Positions 48,106-60,340 of a stretch of 64,000 nt of DNA are shown here, piece by piece. The first letter of the stretch is position 1; each line of letters begins with the position of its first letter. Both the position numbers and the translations under genes were made by a program. This DNA is from Lonicera japonica (lineage: Eukaryota > Streptophyta > Magnoliopsida > Dipsacales > Caprifoliaceae). Below the pieces are notes generated by a model. It had not been told where the DNA came from. It did not search any database and saw nothing but the letters and a program-made list of their open reading frames with translations. The stretch lies in the NCBI GenBank assembly GCA_021464415.1, contig CM038467.1, positions 8,573,411 to 8,637,410 on the forward strand, written 5' to 3'.

Positions 48106-48368
48106 CCTAATTGCAATATGATAATTCAAATTGATTCATGAGAACTCAAATTAAGTTATTTTAAGTAAAACTTAATGTTAAATAACAAATGTAATTCAAA
48201 ATTGTGTTTAGGGGCATCAACATCAAGTGCAAACATCAAACCTTTTAAAAATATAGAGGTGGAGTGAATTCCATAACTCTATAATTAGCCAATTTTAAGT
48301 TCTACTTTAAATTACTTAACTTAAATTTCTATGAATCAATTTGAATTATCATATTGACATTACTAAAT
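48106..48368. mobile_element. Small foldback MITE, about 260 bp
   Basis: Arms of about 65 bp, 48110-48178 and 48292-48361, are inverted copies around AATATGATAATTCAAATTGATTCAT. The target duplication was not resolved. Confidence 0.65.
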
Positions 48369-48609
48369 TAAAATATATCTAATTCTGCATTCGGATTTTT
48401 TTTTCATTTAAGTGTTCTTGATGTCCAATGATTCGTAATTGAGTTATTTGTAGACGCAAAAAATATAATTTGTTGATTAAAAATAACTAACTTTAACACA
48501 TTTCCATGTGTGCAACTGAGTGACGAAGTGCATCTAAATTTTTTTTTCTATTTTTTTAGGGGGCTTAAACAGTACAAAGCAAACAACAAAAACAAACCTA
48601 ACACCAAAC

Positions 48610-49614
48610 GATGCTTTGTGGACTTGGAGGAAGATCATGAAACTTCGGGACAGTTTTCATAATTGTATCAGACATAAAATTGGTAATGGTTTTACTATCT
48701 TCACTTGGTATGATTGGTGGCATGAGGAAAGGCTTTTAGTGAAGAAATTTAGGCCTAGAATCATTTATGATGCAGCTAGCTGTGATACTAGTAGATTATC
48801 TGATTTTATTTGTGATGGTAGGTGGGTTTTTCCCAGGCTTGCCTCAATTAATAAGGCCACTGTTGCGAGCAATCTTCCCACTTTGACTAATGCTATGAAT
48901 GATACTAGTATGTGGAATCTTAGTGGTAGTGGTATTTATACCACTGCTTTTGCTAAAGATGTAATCAGAAGACATGAGAATATAGTTAATTGGCATAAGG
49001 TGGTGTGGTTTAAGGGATACATTCCTCGTTTAGCTGTTTTTCTTTGGATGGCTTTTTGGGATTGTATGAAGACAAAAGTGAAATTGAAAAATTAGGGGTG
49101 TATTCATGATGATCAATGTGTGTTATGCTTTGGACAAATTGAGAATCAGAATCATCTTTTCTTTGTATGTCCTTTTGCTAGGTCTATCTGGGAGGTGGTC
49201 CTTCATAGGAATGCTATGTCATAAGCTGTGGGTGACTGGGAAGACGAGAAGATGCGGGTAGTACCGGAAACAAATGGTGGAAATTTTAAGGCAAAATTGA
49301 GAGCATTAGCTCTTGCAGCTATTGTGTATTCGATATTGGACAGAGAGAAAGTACATAATTTTTCGACATGAGGGAAAAGCTCGAGACTAGGTCTTGAGAA
49401 TAATTGAGGATTTCATTAAGGAAGCTACTTGGAACCGAAAAGCTAAAAGATGTTTTGAAAATTAGATGTTGTATAAAGAGTGGGGCTTGAATGATTCTAT
49501 TATACTTATGTATTGGGGTGTATTTTTCTGTGTTGCCAGTCTGTATAGTTCTTTCTTGTGCAGTGTATATATTTTGTTGGTTATAATATTCAAATTTCAC
49601 GGAAAAAAAAAAAA
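48610..49614 (+). mobile_element. 5'-truncated LINE retrotransposon
   Basis: It ends in a poly(A) run (49603-49614) and is flanked by a 14-bp target duplication, ACCTAACACCAAAC (48596-48609) and ACCTAACACTAAAC (49617-49630), one mismatch. The coding remnant starts immediately after the left duplication, which is typical of incomplete reverse transcription. Confidence 0.88.
48616..49220 (+). pseudogene. LINE reverse transcriptase C-terminal zf-RVT remnant
   Basis: It reads WTWRKIMKLRDSF, HKIGNGFTIFTWYDWW, SGIYTTAFAKDVIR, VVWFKGYIPRLAVFLWMAF, then after one TAG CVLCFGQIENQNHLFFVCPF with the Cys/His zinc-binding pattern of plant LINE ends. Endonuclease and RT catalytic parts are missing. Confidence 0.9.
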
Positions 49615-50026
49615 CCACCTAACACTAAACTACACTTCATTAAATACAAAGAAAAACTATAATCTATAGTAAAATTTAAGCTCTTTGATGTGACTACAAC
49701 AAGAAAATCTAAAAGCATAAAATGATTGCTTGATATTGATCAACGAATTATAATTTTGTCAACCACCCAATTTATTTTTCTTTTCCCTTTTATTTATTCT
49801 TACACAATATTTTTTTTTTAAAAAAAAAACCCCATTCTTTCTCTAAATCTTGATATCTTCTCTCTCCCGAGTCCCATCAGCCCTAATTCCTAGATTACTC
49901 GACCATCTCTCTTTCATTAATTTTTCTCTTTCTTTTAAGTGTTATTCATTCATTCATTCATTCTTATTTTACTTTTTGCCTTTTTTATTAAACCATTAAA
50001 ATCATTTAATTCAACATGTTAGTTTA

Positions 50027-50060
50027 CTAGGGTTTGCACGTGCCTACGGCACAATAACAT
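50027..50060 (-). mobile_element. Helitron 3' terminus, minus orientation
   Basis: On the minus strand the hairpin GTGCC-GTA-GGCAC (50040-50052) is followed by GTGCAAACC and CTAG (50030-50027), then T. This matches Helitron 3' structure. The 5' TC end, expected to the right, was not identified, so the element length is unknown. Confidence 0.55.
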
Positions 50061-50403
50061 TTTATTAAAATCAATTTTGTAATTTTTTGTTTGAAATTCT
50101 AGTTGAACATGAAAAAAATAAATTCTAGATATTAAAAATATTTACAATTCTTGTAAAAAAAATAATTACATTCGAAATTTTAAAAAGCAAAAAGCGAAAA
50201 TATTTAATAAATATAAATAAAGAATACGCCTATTGACACTCGAGTTAAGTCCTCTGGCACTCTAAAACCATGTAATGATGCGGGTGATACTTGAACCCAG
50301 GATGAACCCAACTTGGAAAGGCACTTTTTTAACCAAACAAAAGGAAAGGAAAGGGTTGATATAATTTGTGCCATTTGATACATAATATCCCCTAATACCC
50401 TTA

Positions 50404-50948
50404 GGCCTCGTTTGATTCCGGTATTAGGGTAAGTGGGATTAATAATACCAGGATTAATAGTCTATTAATAGTGGTATTAATTTAATACAAATACCATGTT
50501 TGATTCATGCAATATTAATAATGGAATATCTCATGTTGATGTTAATACCATGTTTGATTCTGTAACTCGTATATGGGATTATATTATGGACTAACAAAAT
50601 AAAAAAAAATTTAAAAAGGAAAAAATCTTTTAAAAAAATCTTAAAAATAAATTAAAAATAAATAAATAACTTAAAATAATAATAATAATAATAATATAGT
50701 AGTAGTAGTGGCATTTTTGAAAATATTATAGTAGTAATGGCATTTTTAAAAATATATGGTTCATTTTTCTTAATCCTGGATAAACAATACCACCTCCCAC
50801 TGGTATTAAATTATACCACAAAGAGTGGTATTAAGTTAGTACTGATATTAGTAATCCCAACACATTTGTGCAAATCAAACAAGGTATTATAAAAAAGTGG
50901 TATTAAGAATCCCATCCCACTTTTTAATACTCGAATCAAACGAAGGCC
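50404..50948. mobile_element. PIF/Harbinger-like MITE A of a three-element array
   Basis: Inverted termini GGCCTCGTTTGATTC and GAATCAAACGAAGGCC (one indel). TTA lies on the left (50401-50403); the right side shows TA(G), interpretable as a decayed TTA shared with MITE B. The interior is rich in GGTATTAA / TTAATACC words. Confidence 0.7.
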
Positions 50949-50950
50949 TA

Positions 50951-52603
50951 GCGTGTGTTTGTCGTGCGGGATTAGAGATGGGATTGGATTAATTAATCAT
51001 ATCCAGTGTTTATTGTCAGGAAGGATAGGATAAGCAAATCATATCCTATGTTTGGTGCAAAGGTGGATAGGATATATTTATCCTATCCCGTGTTTGGTGC
51101 AATGCGGGATAGGATTGCACTCAGAATTATTTATTCTTTTATCCTATTACTACTGGATAAGACTATGCAACCCCTATAGGTGGTATTATTTTATCACCAT
51201 GGTTATCGAATAGCAAAACAAATATAAAAAATAAATATTTAATTTTTTTTATTTTTATTTTTATCTTTTTTATTACGCCTTTTAGATAATCAAATTTGTT
51301 GACTTAGAAGGTTTTAATCTTATTTTGATAATAACTTTTAATCATGTGTATTTAACATGTTCTTGATTTTGAAGGTTATAGATTTCTTACTGAAAATCAA
51401 GAATAGCATTTGAAAGGAAGCATGACAAGGATAATGGAATCAAATTCGAAGCATAACAACGAAGCATTGGAAGCAAGAGATCAACCTTATCATCACATAA
51501 TGCATCAATTCAAGGATCATTCAAGGATAGTAAGAGAAGAATCAATAAGAGAAGAATAGTTCAAAGACTCACATTTTATTTGCTTATTGATGTATTATTG
51601 ATTGATTATATAGCTCATATTATTGATATATCATTCTTAGATTGATCAAAATCAGTTTGAATCAAAAATTATTTCAAAACATCATTCTTGCAAAAACCGG
51701 TTTTGAAATAAATTGATATTAAATTCAAATGATCATATTTTGAGTTTTCCCAAAAATAGGTGTCTTAGGAACTTATTTTTAAAGTCTCCAAAGCATTAGA
51801 ATTGATTTTGGAGCTTATATGCAAAAGTGCAAAAATTGGGATTTTGGCCTTTTGGCCTGATGGACAGCAGAGTCCATCAGTCGACTGATGGCTTATGCTC
51901 AGTAGACTGAGGCTCAGTCAGTCGACTAAGGAGCTTTGCTCAGTCTTGGCCCAGAATATAGAATTTTTACAAAACTTATTTATAAATATAAATATGACTT
52001 CCAAGATCATTTTATCGACTTCATCTATCTTCACAAAAAAAATATCAAATTGAGCTGGACAATTATTAAAATTGAGAGTTGTTGTTAATTGGTGTGAATC
52101 ACCAATATTTGTATTAAATTGTAGAAAATCTCAAGGAAGCTTGTCTAGTTGTGAGATTGAGCATATCTTGTGATATTCGTAGTGGTTTTACTTCACCCGG
52201 AAGAAGATTGGAATCCGAGGACTTCATTGGAAATGCTTCATAATCTTTCTAACTCAATCTCATTATTTACTTGTCTTATTGTTTGCTTGAAATCTTTTTG
52301 TTTATTTAATTGCATTCCTTGACTTAGTTTTTAAATTCCGCATTGTTTTAAAAACCTATCCGATTGATTACCCATACAAAATAATAGTAATTCTTAATCC
52401 TAGTATCTTTTATTAAATTAAAGTATTTATAAGAAACAACTGATTCCTTTCCTATTTTTACAAAACTTATTTATAAATAGGATAATCCCATATAATTCCT
52501 ATCCTTGACTAATTCCAACTATTAAATCTTTATCCTATCCGATCCCGCTTAATCTTTATTCCTATCCGATCCTACCTCCTTATCAGGCGCGCCAAACGTA
52601 CCC
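50951..52603. mobile_element. PIF/Harbinger-like MITE B, split by a solo LTR
   Basis: The left end GCGTGTGTTTGTCGTGCGG and right end GGCGCGCCAAACGTACCC are inverted copies. The body is homologous to MITE C. The segment 51297-52378 is an LTR inserted in it. CTA lies to the left and TTA (52604-52606) to the right. Confidence 0.75.
51297..52378. mobile_element. Solo LTR, about 1.08 kb, inside MITE B
   Basis: Starts TGTTGACTTAGAAGG and ends ACCCATACA. Flanks are AAATT (51292-51296) and AAATA (52379-52383), a 4/5 match. Comparison with MITE C shows that homology stops and resumes near these points. The start resembles large copia LTRs of plants. It contains the palindrome CATCAGTCGACTGATG at about 51876. 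Confidence 0.6.
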
Positions 52604-52606
52604 TTA

Positions 52607-53490
52607 GGGTGTGTTTGTCGCGTCGGATTAGAAGTAGGATATGATTAATTAATCATATTCTATATTTGTTATCGGAAAGGATAGAATAAATAAATCATGT
52701 CATGTGTTTGGCGCAAAGGCGGATAGAATATTTTAATCATATCCCACGTTTGACGCAATAGGGGACTGGATTGCATTCAGTATTAATTATCATTTTATCT
52801 CTTTAGAATCGGATAAATATATACTACCCTTATAGGTAGTATTATTTTATCCTATGATTGTCGGATAACAAAATGAATATAAAAATTAATTTTTAATTAA
52901 TTTTTTTAATCTTTTTTCTTTACACCTTTTAGATAATCAAATTTATTAATGAAAATTTTCAACTACCCAAAATCACAGTAACTCAACTAATAAAATTCAT
53001 TTATTTTATAATATGGCATTTTTATTTATTTTTTTATTAAATGAAGATATTTATAAGAAACTTTAATTTTAGAAAAAATGGTAACATTATAATTTGAAAT
53101 TATACTTAATGCCTAGTTCATAAATATTATATGCGATATATAACTTTTCTCCCAAAAGAGTTTTGTACGAAACTTATTTATAAATAGAAGAATCACATTA
53201 GTTAAAAAAATTGTGCACAACAATTAAAACTTGCATATATTTTTCAAAGAAAAGCAAGTTGTATTATATAATATCTGGACTTGTAATTCGGAACTCCGTC
53301 AAATGCAATGTTTAGTTAAATCTTTATCCGACTAATCATTTATCCTGTCCGATCCCGAATAATCATTATCCGACTGATTCATTTGATATCATATCCCACA
53401 TAATTCCTATCCGATTAATTCCGACTCTTATCATATCCGGCCTTTATCCTATCCTATCCTACATCTTTATCCGGTGCGCCAAACGCACCT
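52607..53490. mobile_element. PIF/Harbinger-like MITE C, 884 bp
   Basis: The left end GGGTGTGTTTGTCGCG and right end GTGCGCCAAACGCACCT are inverted. The target duplication TTA is exact (52604-52606 and 53491-53493). It shares TAGATAATCAAATTT and the ends with MITE B. Confidence 0.8.
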
Positions 53491-53499
53491 TTAATATTC

Positions 53500-54600
53500 A
53501 ATTCACAAAGTAAAATATAATATCGGTTTATCTCTACAATTTGACACAATAAAAAAAATTAACAAAGCATTAGTTAAACTGAAATAAAATTGAATATTAA
53601 TAATATGCCAAAATGATAACAAAACATTAGTAAAATATAATGTAAAGTTTATTTTTTATTTTTTCCTCTTTCAAAAAAATATACATTTAAAATTTTAATT
53701 TTGAATAAAAAGGAAAAGAAAAAAAAACTATCAACGAAGGAAAGTTGATGTGAATTTTGTAATTAAAAAAGAAAATGCACAATACCTAATCAATACTAAA
53801 TTTGAGCTGTTAGATGAGTGAACCCTTAACAAATTCAAATGGTTATCGGGTAAACCGTTTAGCATGAAATGATAACGAATCAGTTATGATTTCACCCTTA
53901 ACGAATTCGAATGACCCGTTAATAGAACTAAAGTCTAGTAAATCACAGCAGTGTTTGTATCTTGAAATAATCAATATTTGAACCAACGTTTTAATTGTCC
54001 ACTTATCTTGTTTCCGGTGAAAATTTAATTAGGGATTTCAAAAAAAAATATTTTTATAAAATTCATTTACTTAACAGGCCATCAAGGTCTTTTCATGTCA
54101 CTCGTTAACAAACCGAGTTGCATATGAAATTGAAAAGTACGTGAAAGAAAACATGACTTACAATCCGTTAAGACACAACATGAAATCGACATGAATCGGC
54201 ATGTTGTAGGGTCTAAATAAAATTCACACTGAAAACTTAAATATTTTTTTAAAAGAAAAATTCAATCTACCATATAACTTTTCATTAAAACAAAATTAAT
54301 TATATCAGCCTAATTCACTTCAAAAATTATTTACAAATTCTTATAATCGTAAGAACTTCATAATTAAATATATATTTTTTTGGGCATAGGAGGGGAGTTT
54401 GAGGGGATATATACATAATATTACATATTATATATTATTAAGCAAGAGTTAGGTTGTAGCATATATAATTTGTAAAGATTTCCCTTGTGTTCTCTTGTAA
54501 AATTTATTTTAAATAGCTTTCAGTAAATCAAAAGCGGAATACTTATAGTTAAATATTTAATATTTGGTAATAAAAACTTCCAAGGATGAAAGTGCACCAA
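53500..54600. other. AT-rich intergenic, nothing recognised
   Basis: No coding stretch seen. Two related words, TTAACGAATTCGAATG and TTAACAAATTCAAATGG, occur near 53820-53910. Confidence 0.5.
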
Positions 54601-54602
54601 AT

Positions 54603-55106
54603 TGTTGTGCTAATATACTGCTAGAACAAGATTTAGCACAACGTGGTATCGACCGGATAATAATGCGTACAATAATTAAAGAAACAAGCGCCACTAATAT
54701 TCAAGCAATACGAAAAACAAGAGATTAAGGAATAAAACAACTAACGAAGCACGCAAGCAATTAGGTGAACTAATCCACCAGGTGATAACTATTATTAATG
54801 AGACCAATTCCGAGTACAACGCGCAAAGCAAACCCTAGCCGCCAATTAGAGCTCTCAATGTTATCTTTCAAATATACTCTCTAATTTAGCTAGTAAATAA
54901 TAGAATATAACTCACAAATAGAACTTATAATAAGGGTTCTATTTATAAGGTATAAATCCTATGGGTCTAGGATTGCACAAAGCCAAAACATACTAGAAAT
55001 TGAATTATACAAATTTAATTAGGAATTGGACAATACAAAGTCACCTAGGAATTGGACAATATAAAATCAAATAGGAATATGATTCTTATACATAGCCAAA
55101 TCTCCA
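54603..55106 (-). repeat. Ty1/copia 3' LTR
   Basis: On the minus strand TGGAGATTTGGC begins just after the polypurine tract CCAAGGTGGAGAAT (about 55108-55121), and the repeat ends ...TAGCACAACA at 54603, TG...CA, about 504 bp. A CCTATAAATA-type stretch lies inside at about 54932-54955. Confidence 0.7.
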
Positions 55107-55129
55107 ATTCTCCACCTTGGCGATGTTCC

Positions 55130-55680
55130 ACAAGACCCCAATGCACTACACCATAATCAATTCATCAAATAAGACCTTATCACCCCTGCCGGTCCTTTAG
55201 GACCACCGCCCCCTGAAGGGCATCAAATCGAAGGACATTGATTAACGTCGAGCAATGCTCAAACTTGGCTAACAGGACAACCTTTGTCAACATATCTGCC
55301 GGATTATCCTTAGTGCTTATTTTAACCAGATTTACAACACTTGTTTTTAATAATTTTTCGAATGAAAGTGATATCGGACATCAATCGCACTCTGCCTGTC
55401 ACAGTGCACCAATAAAATTTTTCGACTTCAAACTGAGATCACTAACTAAACCATAGGAGCAAAATGTCCTTAGTGAACGTCTCCGTTACCGCAATATATT
55501 CTGCCTCTTGTGGTAGACAACGCTACCACACTTTGAACCATCGACCTCTAACTCAATGAATCATTACACAATGTACACACATAACCTGAAGTCTATCTCC
55601 GCTTGTCTAGGTTGCCGACGTAGTCCAAATCCACAAAAACCTCAATAGTTGACGTTCTAAAATTTTCAAATACCAACCAC
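55130..55680 (-). pseudogene. Ty1/copia RNase H end fragment
   Basis: Minus-strand pieces: DYVGNLDKRR, SGYVC, VVALSTT, VRYHFH, and TKDNPADMLTKVVL near 55280, the usual end of copia pol. Stops and frameshifts are present. The element is truncated on the right near 55680. Confidence 0.85.
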
Positions 55681-55689
55681 TTGTCCATT

Positions 55690-56640
55690 GTATCCCGTAG
55701 ATATTATAGAAATCACTTAACGGCTTGTCCATTGTACCCCATAGATATTATAGATCCCTGAAATTCAAAAAACTCTTTTTTCCCTTCTCTCACGCACTCC
55801 TCTGAACAGACGAACATCTAGTTCGTATATCGGACGGCAAAGATCCAGTTATCCAGTTTGAAGAAAAAGACACCCAGCGAACAACATCACGATCGTAATA
55901 ATCTTTTAGCCAAAAAGATCTTATTACATCGATTTTAATAAGGTATTACCAAGTTTTTTTTCTTCTAAATGATGAGTTCTAGGATATATACCAATTGTAT
56001 AGTTTAGATTGTGTAAAATTTTGGATCTTAAAGGTTCTCAAGTGACTTAAGTTGAACTTTTGTTAAAGAAAAATTTGATAATTCTTGATTAGCACTTTAT
56101 GTGATTTTCAATTAATCCGGGAGAAATTAATTTCTTAACCAAAAAAAGATTGCAAAATTGAAACTTGGGCGGAGAAATTAATTTTGATTAATCAAAAAAA
56201 ATTCATTATTTGTTCAATATGTAACAGTTTTTGTCTTAAACAGGTACTGCACATAAGATTGGCATGGAGGACATTCAAAATTTTAAAGCACTTGTTAAAG
56301 AAATAAAATATAAGCAAAGTGAGGATGAGGCCGCTAAGTCGGTTAAATGATATAGTAAATGGTACTGCAAGAACAATTGCTAGTTGTAGAAGATAGGATA
56401 TAGGATCAGGAAGAAAGACAAGAAAAATGTAGAAAAAAACTGAGAAATACAAGAACAACGATAAGGTTCGTCATAGGCAGTGTAAGAGAAGGCCTTAGGG
56501 TGAGATCCTAAAATGATATTCATATTTGGACAAGCCTTTGGAAGCTAGGCTTCCGAGATTTCGCAATACAAAAAAAACCTTCTATCACCATGACTGAGGC
56601 TAGGCGCATGTTTACAGCCTATTATCACGTGCCGCCAAAT
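55690..56640. other. Unassigned sequence
   Basis: A direct repeat CTTGTCCATTGTA(T/C)CCC(G/A)TAGATATTATAGA occurs at about 55679 and 55723. The rest has no recognised coding or repeat identity. Confidence 0.4.
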
Positions 56641-56699
56641 TTGAAACGGATTGGTGCGCACGACTTGGTCACAAAGTTAAGAACCAATGGTGGAGGTTT

Positions 56700-57060
56700 A
56701 AAGATATTCTGGAAGATTCTAGGGGAGAGTGGGGAACCATGTTGTGGAAAGTTCCAGAACACGCTGGAAAGAACAAGATAAATGGAAGGATAGAGAACCC
56801 TTGGAAGCTTCCAGAACTTTAGATATTATCTATAGTTAAGGAGTATTCTAGAATTGTATATAATGGTAAGAAACATTGTATTATCCTAGAATATTCTAGA
56901 TACTCAATCTAAGCCGTAGATTATATTCAATCTCCACCATCCATTGAGGAGGTGGAAGCCTATAAATAGTTGTAACCATCATTTGTACAAAATCAATCCA
57001 AGAGTTGTAAAACATTCTTGAGTGTAATAAAAAACTCCATCTTCTTTCACTTGCGTACTT
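56700..57060 (+). promoter_or_regulatory. LTR-like promoter with heat-shock elements
   Basis: Two perfect three-unit heat-shock elements (GAAnnTTCnnGAA) at 56747-56759 and 56804-56816; shorter ones at 56846-56853 (TTCTAGAA) and 56889-56900 (GAATATTCTAGA). A TATA box TATAAATA lies at 56961-56968 and AATAAA at about 57027. A purine tract GGTGGAGG precedes at about 56690. The layout is that of an LTR (U3, TATA, R with polyadenylation signal), but no partner LTR was found, so element limits are open. Confidence 0.55.
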
Positions 57061-57479
57061 CTTTTTTCTCTATTTCTTGGGTTTAAAGCTTACTTAGCCA
57101 CTCATCAGGTTTAAAGGAATGCTAAGTGCCATATGAGGTCTAGCTAAAGTCTAACCCCTTAACAATATGGTTCAAGAAACCGTCTTATGACAAGCTTAAA
57201 GAAGAAATTGAGTTTTTTAAAGAAGAGTTACAAAATAAAAGCTCCAAGGGGTTGCGGCGCATCCAATAAGGATGATAATCTTCTCGGGCACTGTAGGTGC
57301 GCTCAATAGGGAAAAATCAAGAAGAAAAATAGAAGCTCAGGGATTGAACAAAGCCCAATTCCACAATGTGGACCACTGGCTCGCAAGGAAATACTATAAG
57401 CTTTCTACATTAAAGCACTGAATATAAATGACCTGAAGAGGAGTGGGGAATGGCAAATGGAGAAGGGTTTGTGTTATGC

Positions 57480-57710
57480 ATAAAATTATTGAGTTTCTTA
57501 GTGTAGCTACTTGGTTTTCGGGGCTAAAAGGTGTTACCAGAGCTGGATAATAGGTTTGTAAAGTTTTTGTGTAGTTTGGTGTATAGTTGTAGTCAGTTAA
57601 TTGTTTCATGTGTTGTTTGGTGTTTGTTGTACTCTTTTAATGTAGGGATTTGGGTTTGTGATGTTTTTGTTTGATTGAACAATAATATCAAACTTTACCA
57701 AAAAAAAACA
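57480..57710 (+). mobile_element. Possible LINE 3' tail remnant
   Basis: A T/G-rich segment ends in AATATCAAACTTTACC and a nine-A run, like plant LINE 3' ends. No coding part was securely recognised and no target duplication was found. Confidence 0.35.
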
Positions 57711-57719
57711 GTATGGTCG

Positions 57720-60000
57720 ATGTGTTTGATTTTTGTAAAAAATGATTATAATCCTGAAATAATAAGAGAATTTGTAGAAAGATACAACTATTTACCCAAA
57801 ACTCCATGCTGCACAGTAGGGTCACGTGTGGTCTGGTCTAGCAGTCACGACACTGAGACAAGCATATACGCATTTGTATAATTGTAGAGAAAGGCACGTG
57901 CACACATTTACATGAAATAGAGAGAGTGTACACACATTTGTATGATAGTATATAAAGACACGTATACACAATTATATGTAGAGAAAGAGCGCAATGTGAC
58001 ACGAGAAAATTCCTACCATATTGTAAGTCAGAACCAAGTAGTCAAAACAAATTTTGTATTATTGATACTTTTTAAATTAACATAATCTCTTATTATTCCG
58101 AAAGCCATTTGGGCGATTTTTGCGGCAAAAATAACATGACTCTCAACTATTATATTACTTATTTACTTTTTAACCTTTTCCTTTATTATTTATATTCTAA
58201 TAATACATGCATCACATATACACAAAAATATAATACTAATAAATGTTGATAAGGCCATATGGATTATTTGCCTTCGGGTGAGGTAGGGTGTTTGCATCTT
58301 GTTTCATTATTTTTATGTTCATCTAATAAAATTTTAGCAATATTCTTCTTATTTGAAAAAATTAATACTAATAAAATACAAGAAATTTAGGAACAATATA
58401 TTAAAATGCCAATGGTACTTTAACGGGTCATTTTGGTTTTGGGAGTCCACAGTTTTGTGACTATTGAGTTAAGGTTTAAAATTTTTCATTTCTCAGGCTT
58501 TGGGGTCCGTTGTTAACATATTTGTCAATCAATGTTTATCTGAATTGCAAATTTTGCCCCAAAGTTTAATTTGAAATGAATTGCATTTATCCCTCAAAGT
58601 TTATCTAAATTGCAATATAGCCCCTAAACTTTCCAAATTTATATTTAAGCTCGCCAAAAGGTCTAATTATGTAATTAGTAATGTCAAGAGGCTGTTTTAG
58701 TGAACATCAAATGTATTCGGCAAAAATTCTAAATTTTCCCTTAAGTTTGTGGAAATTATATTTTCACCCCTATAAACTTTGGAAAATTGCACTTTAGCCC
58801 AGGCACTATTTGGGACGTAGGTCCCAGTTAACATGGTCAACTGGGGTGCGAGCACCAAAGTCCAAGCCATGAATATCCCCTTTTTTGTCTTTTTGGACTT
58901 TGGCCCTTATTTTTATGGAAATTGCATTTTTATCCCTTAACTTTGAAAAATCACAAAATGACTCAAAAGTCAACAAAAGTCCCTTTAGGGCAGGACCCTA
59001 GTTGACCGCATCAACTTAGGCACGTGTACAATATACAAATTCTCAAGCAATGTTGAATATCAGAATAATTTTCTTAAAAACGATCGATTTAATATTAGAA
59101 TAAAAACTATAATATCATCACATTATGTGCAAAATACATGCAAAGTTATAAATTATAACTTCATTTGCGAGACGCATTCACTTATAAACAACTATTATAA
59201 CAAGCTATATACACAAACCTGAAGTTCATTTCATAATCTCATATATGAGGAAAATAATGGTAGTATCATTTTCGAAATATGAAGCAAACATAGTACCATT
59301 AATTTAACACTTCAGATAAAAAGCAAATTTACCTTGTTCCACAATATGAAAAACAGGAAAAAATTAGCTTAGCACAATCTGAGAACCTTCAAAATACCTT
59401 TCAAGTTAATTGCTTTCAATTCAAACCTTTAAATCTAAAATAATCAATAATCAAATGAGCAGCAATAATCATTAATCAAGTTGATAACTTAAATTGAATA
59501 ACAATATTAAAATTTATTGACCCTAGTGGTCAATTTTGTGATGCAAGCCACAATAAACAAACCCTAGTGTTGCAAATTTCAAAAGATTAAGGCTGACGGT
59601 CGAAAAGATGCCATGAAGAAAGATGAGTGGTGCAAAAAAATTAAAAGATAGATTAAGAAATAAAACTGAGATAGATGAACTATGAGAGATAGATCCAATT
59701 TTGCTAAGAGAGCTGTGCAGAATCGAAGTTGGGGGAAGTGAAAATTAGAAGGGGAAAACTGGAAAGAGGGCTTGAGGGGGGAAAAGACAAATTAGACCTT
59801 GAAGTGTGGGTCTAGATTCAATTTATCCTATGATATTTCAAAAGCCTCAATGTCTCCCATAATGTTACATAATTAGTTCAATTGAGAGACCCTGACTCTA
59901 ACTCCGTTAACAATTTTGCCCAAATATTTTACAATTAACCCTCTAAAACTTTAGAAGTGACACTAAACTCCCTTAATTTATATTTTTTTTTAAGTTTTAA
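57720..60000. other. Gene-free; decayed repeated phrase region
   Basis: Between about 58530 and 58990 the phrase AAATTGCA..TT..(A/T)CCC(T)..AAACTTT recurs at irregular spacing on the plus strand, suggesting a decayed tandem or dispersed repeat. Nothing else was recognised. Confidence 0.45.
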
Positions 60001-60139
60001 ATCCACCATTGATATATATACACCCCCCTTCGGCCACCTTCACCGCCGCAAGACCACCACCATCTCCACATTTTTCTCTCTCTAAACCAACTTACCCCTC
60101 TGGCAACCTCCCCACCACCATTGCGTTTCTATATATATT

Positions 60140-60142
60140 GCA

Positions 60143-60179
<37 letters not shown>

Positions 60180-60180
60180 C
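60140..60180 (+). repeat. CT then TA dinucleotide microsatellites
   Basis: A CTCTCTCT run passes directly into a TATATATA run. It lies inside a fortuitous proline-rich ORF. Confidence 0.9.
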
Positions 60181-60340
60181 TCCATCAACAAAACAAAAAA
60201 GAATAAATGCAAACCAATCCTTGTGTTAGTGTTGGTGGAAGTGAAGGTGGCCGGAGGTGGTAAAAGATGCTTTGTGTGTGCATATATATATATTGGAATC
60301 TAATATTTTTCAATCACGTAGTTAACCCACTTTCTAGTTG

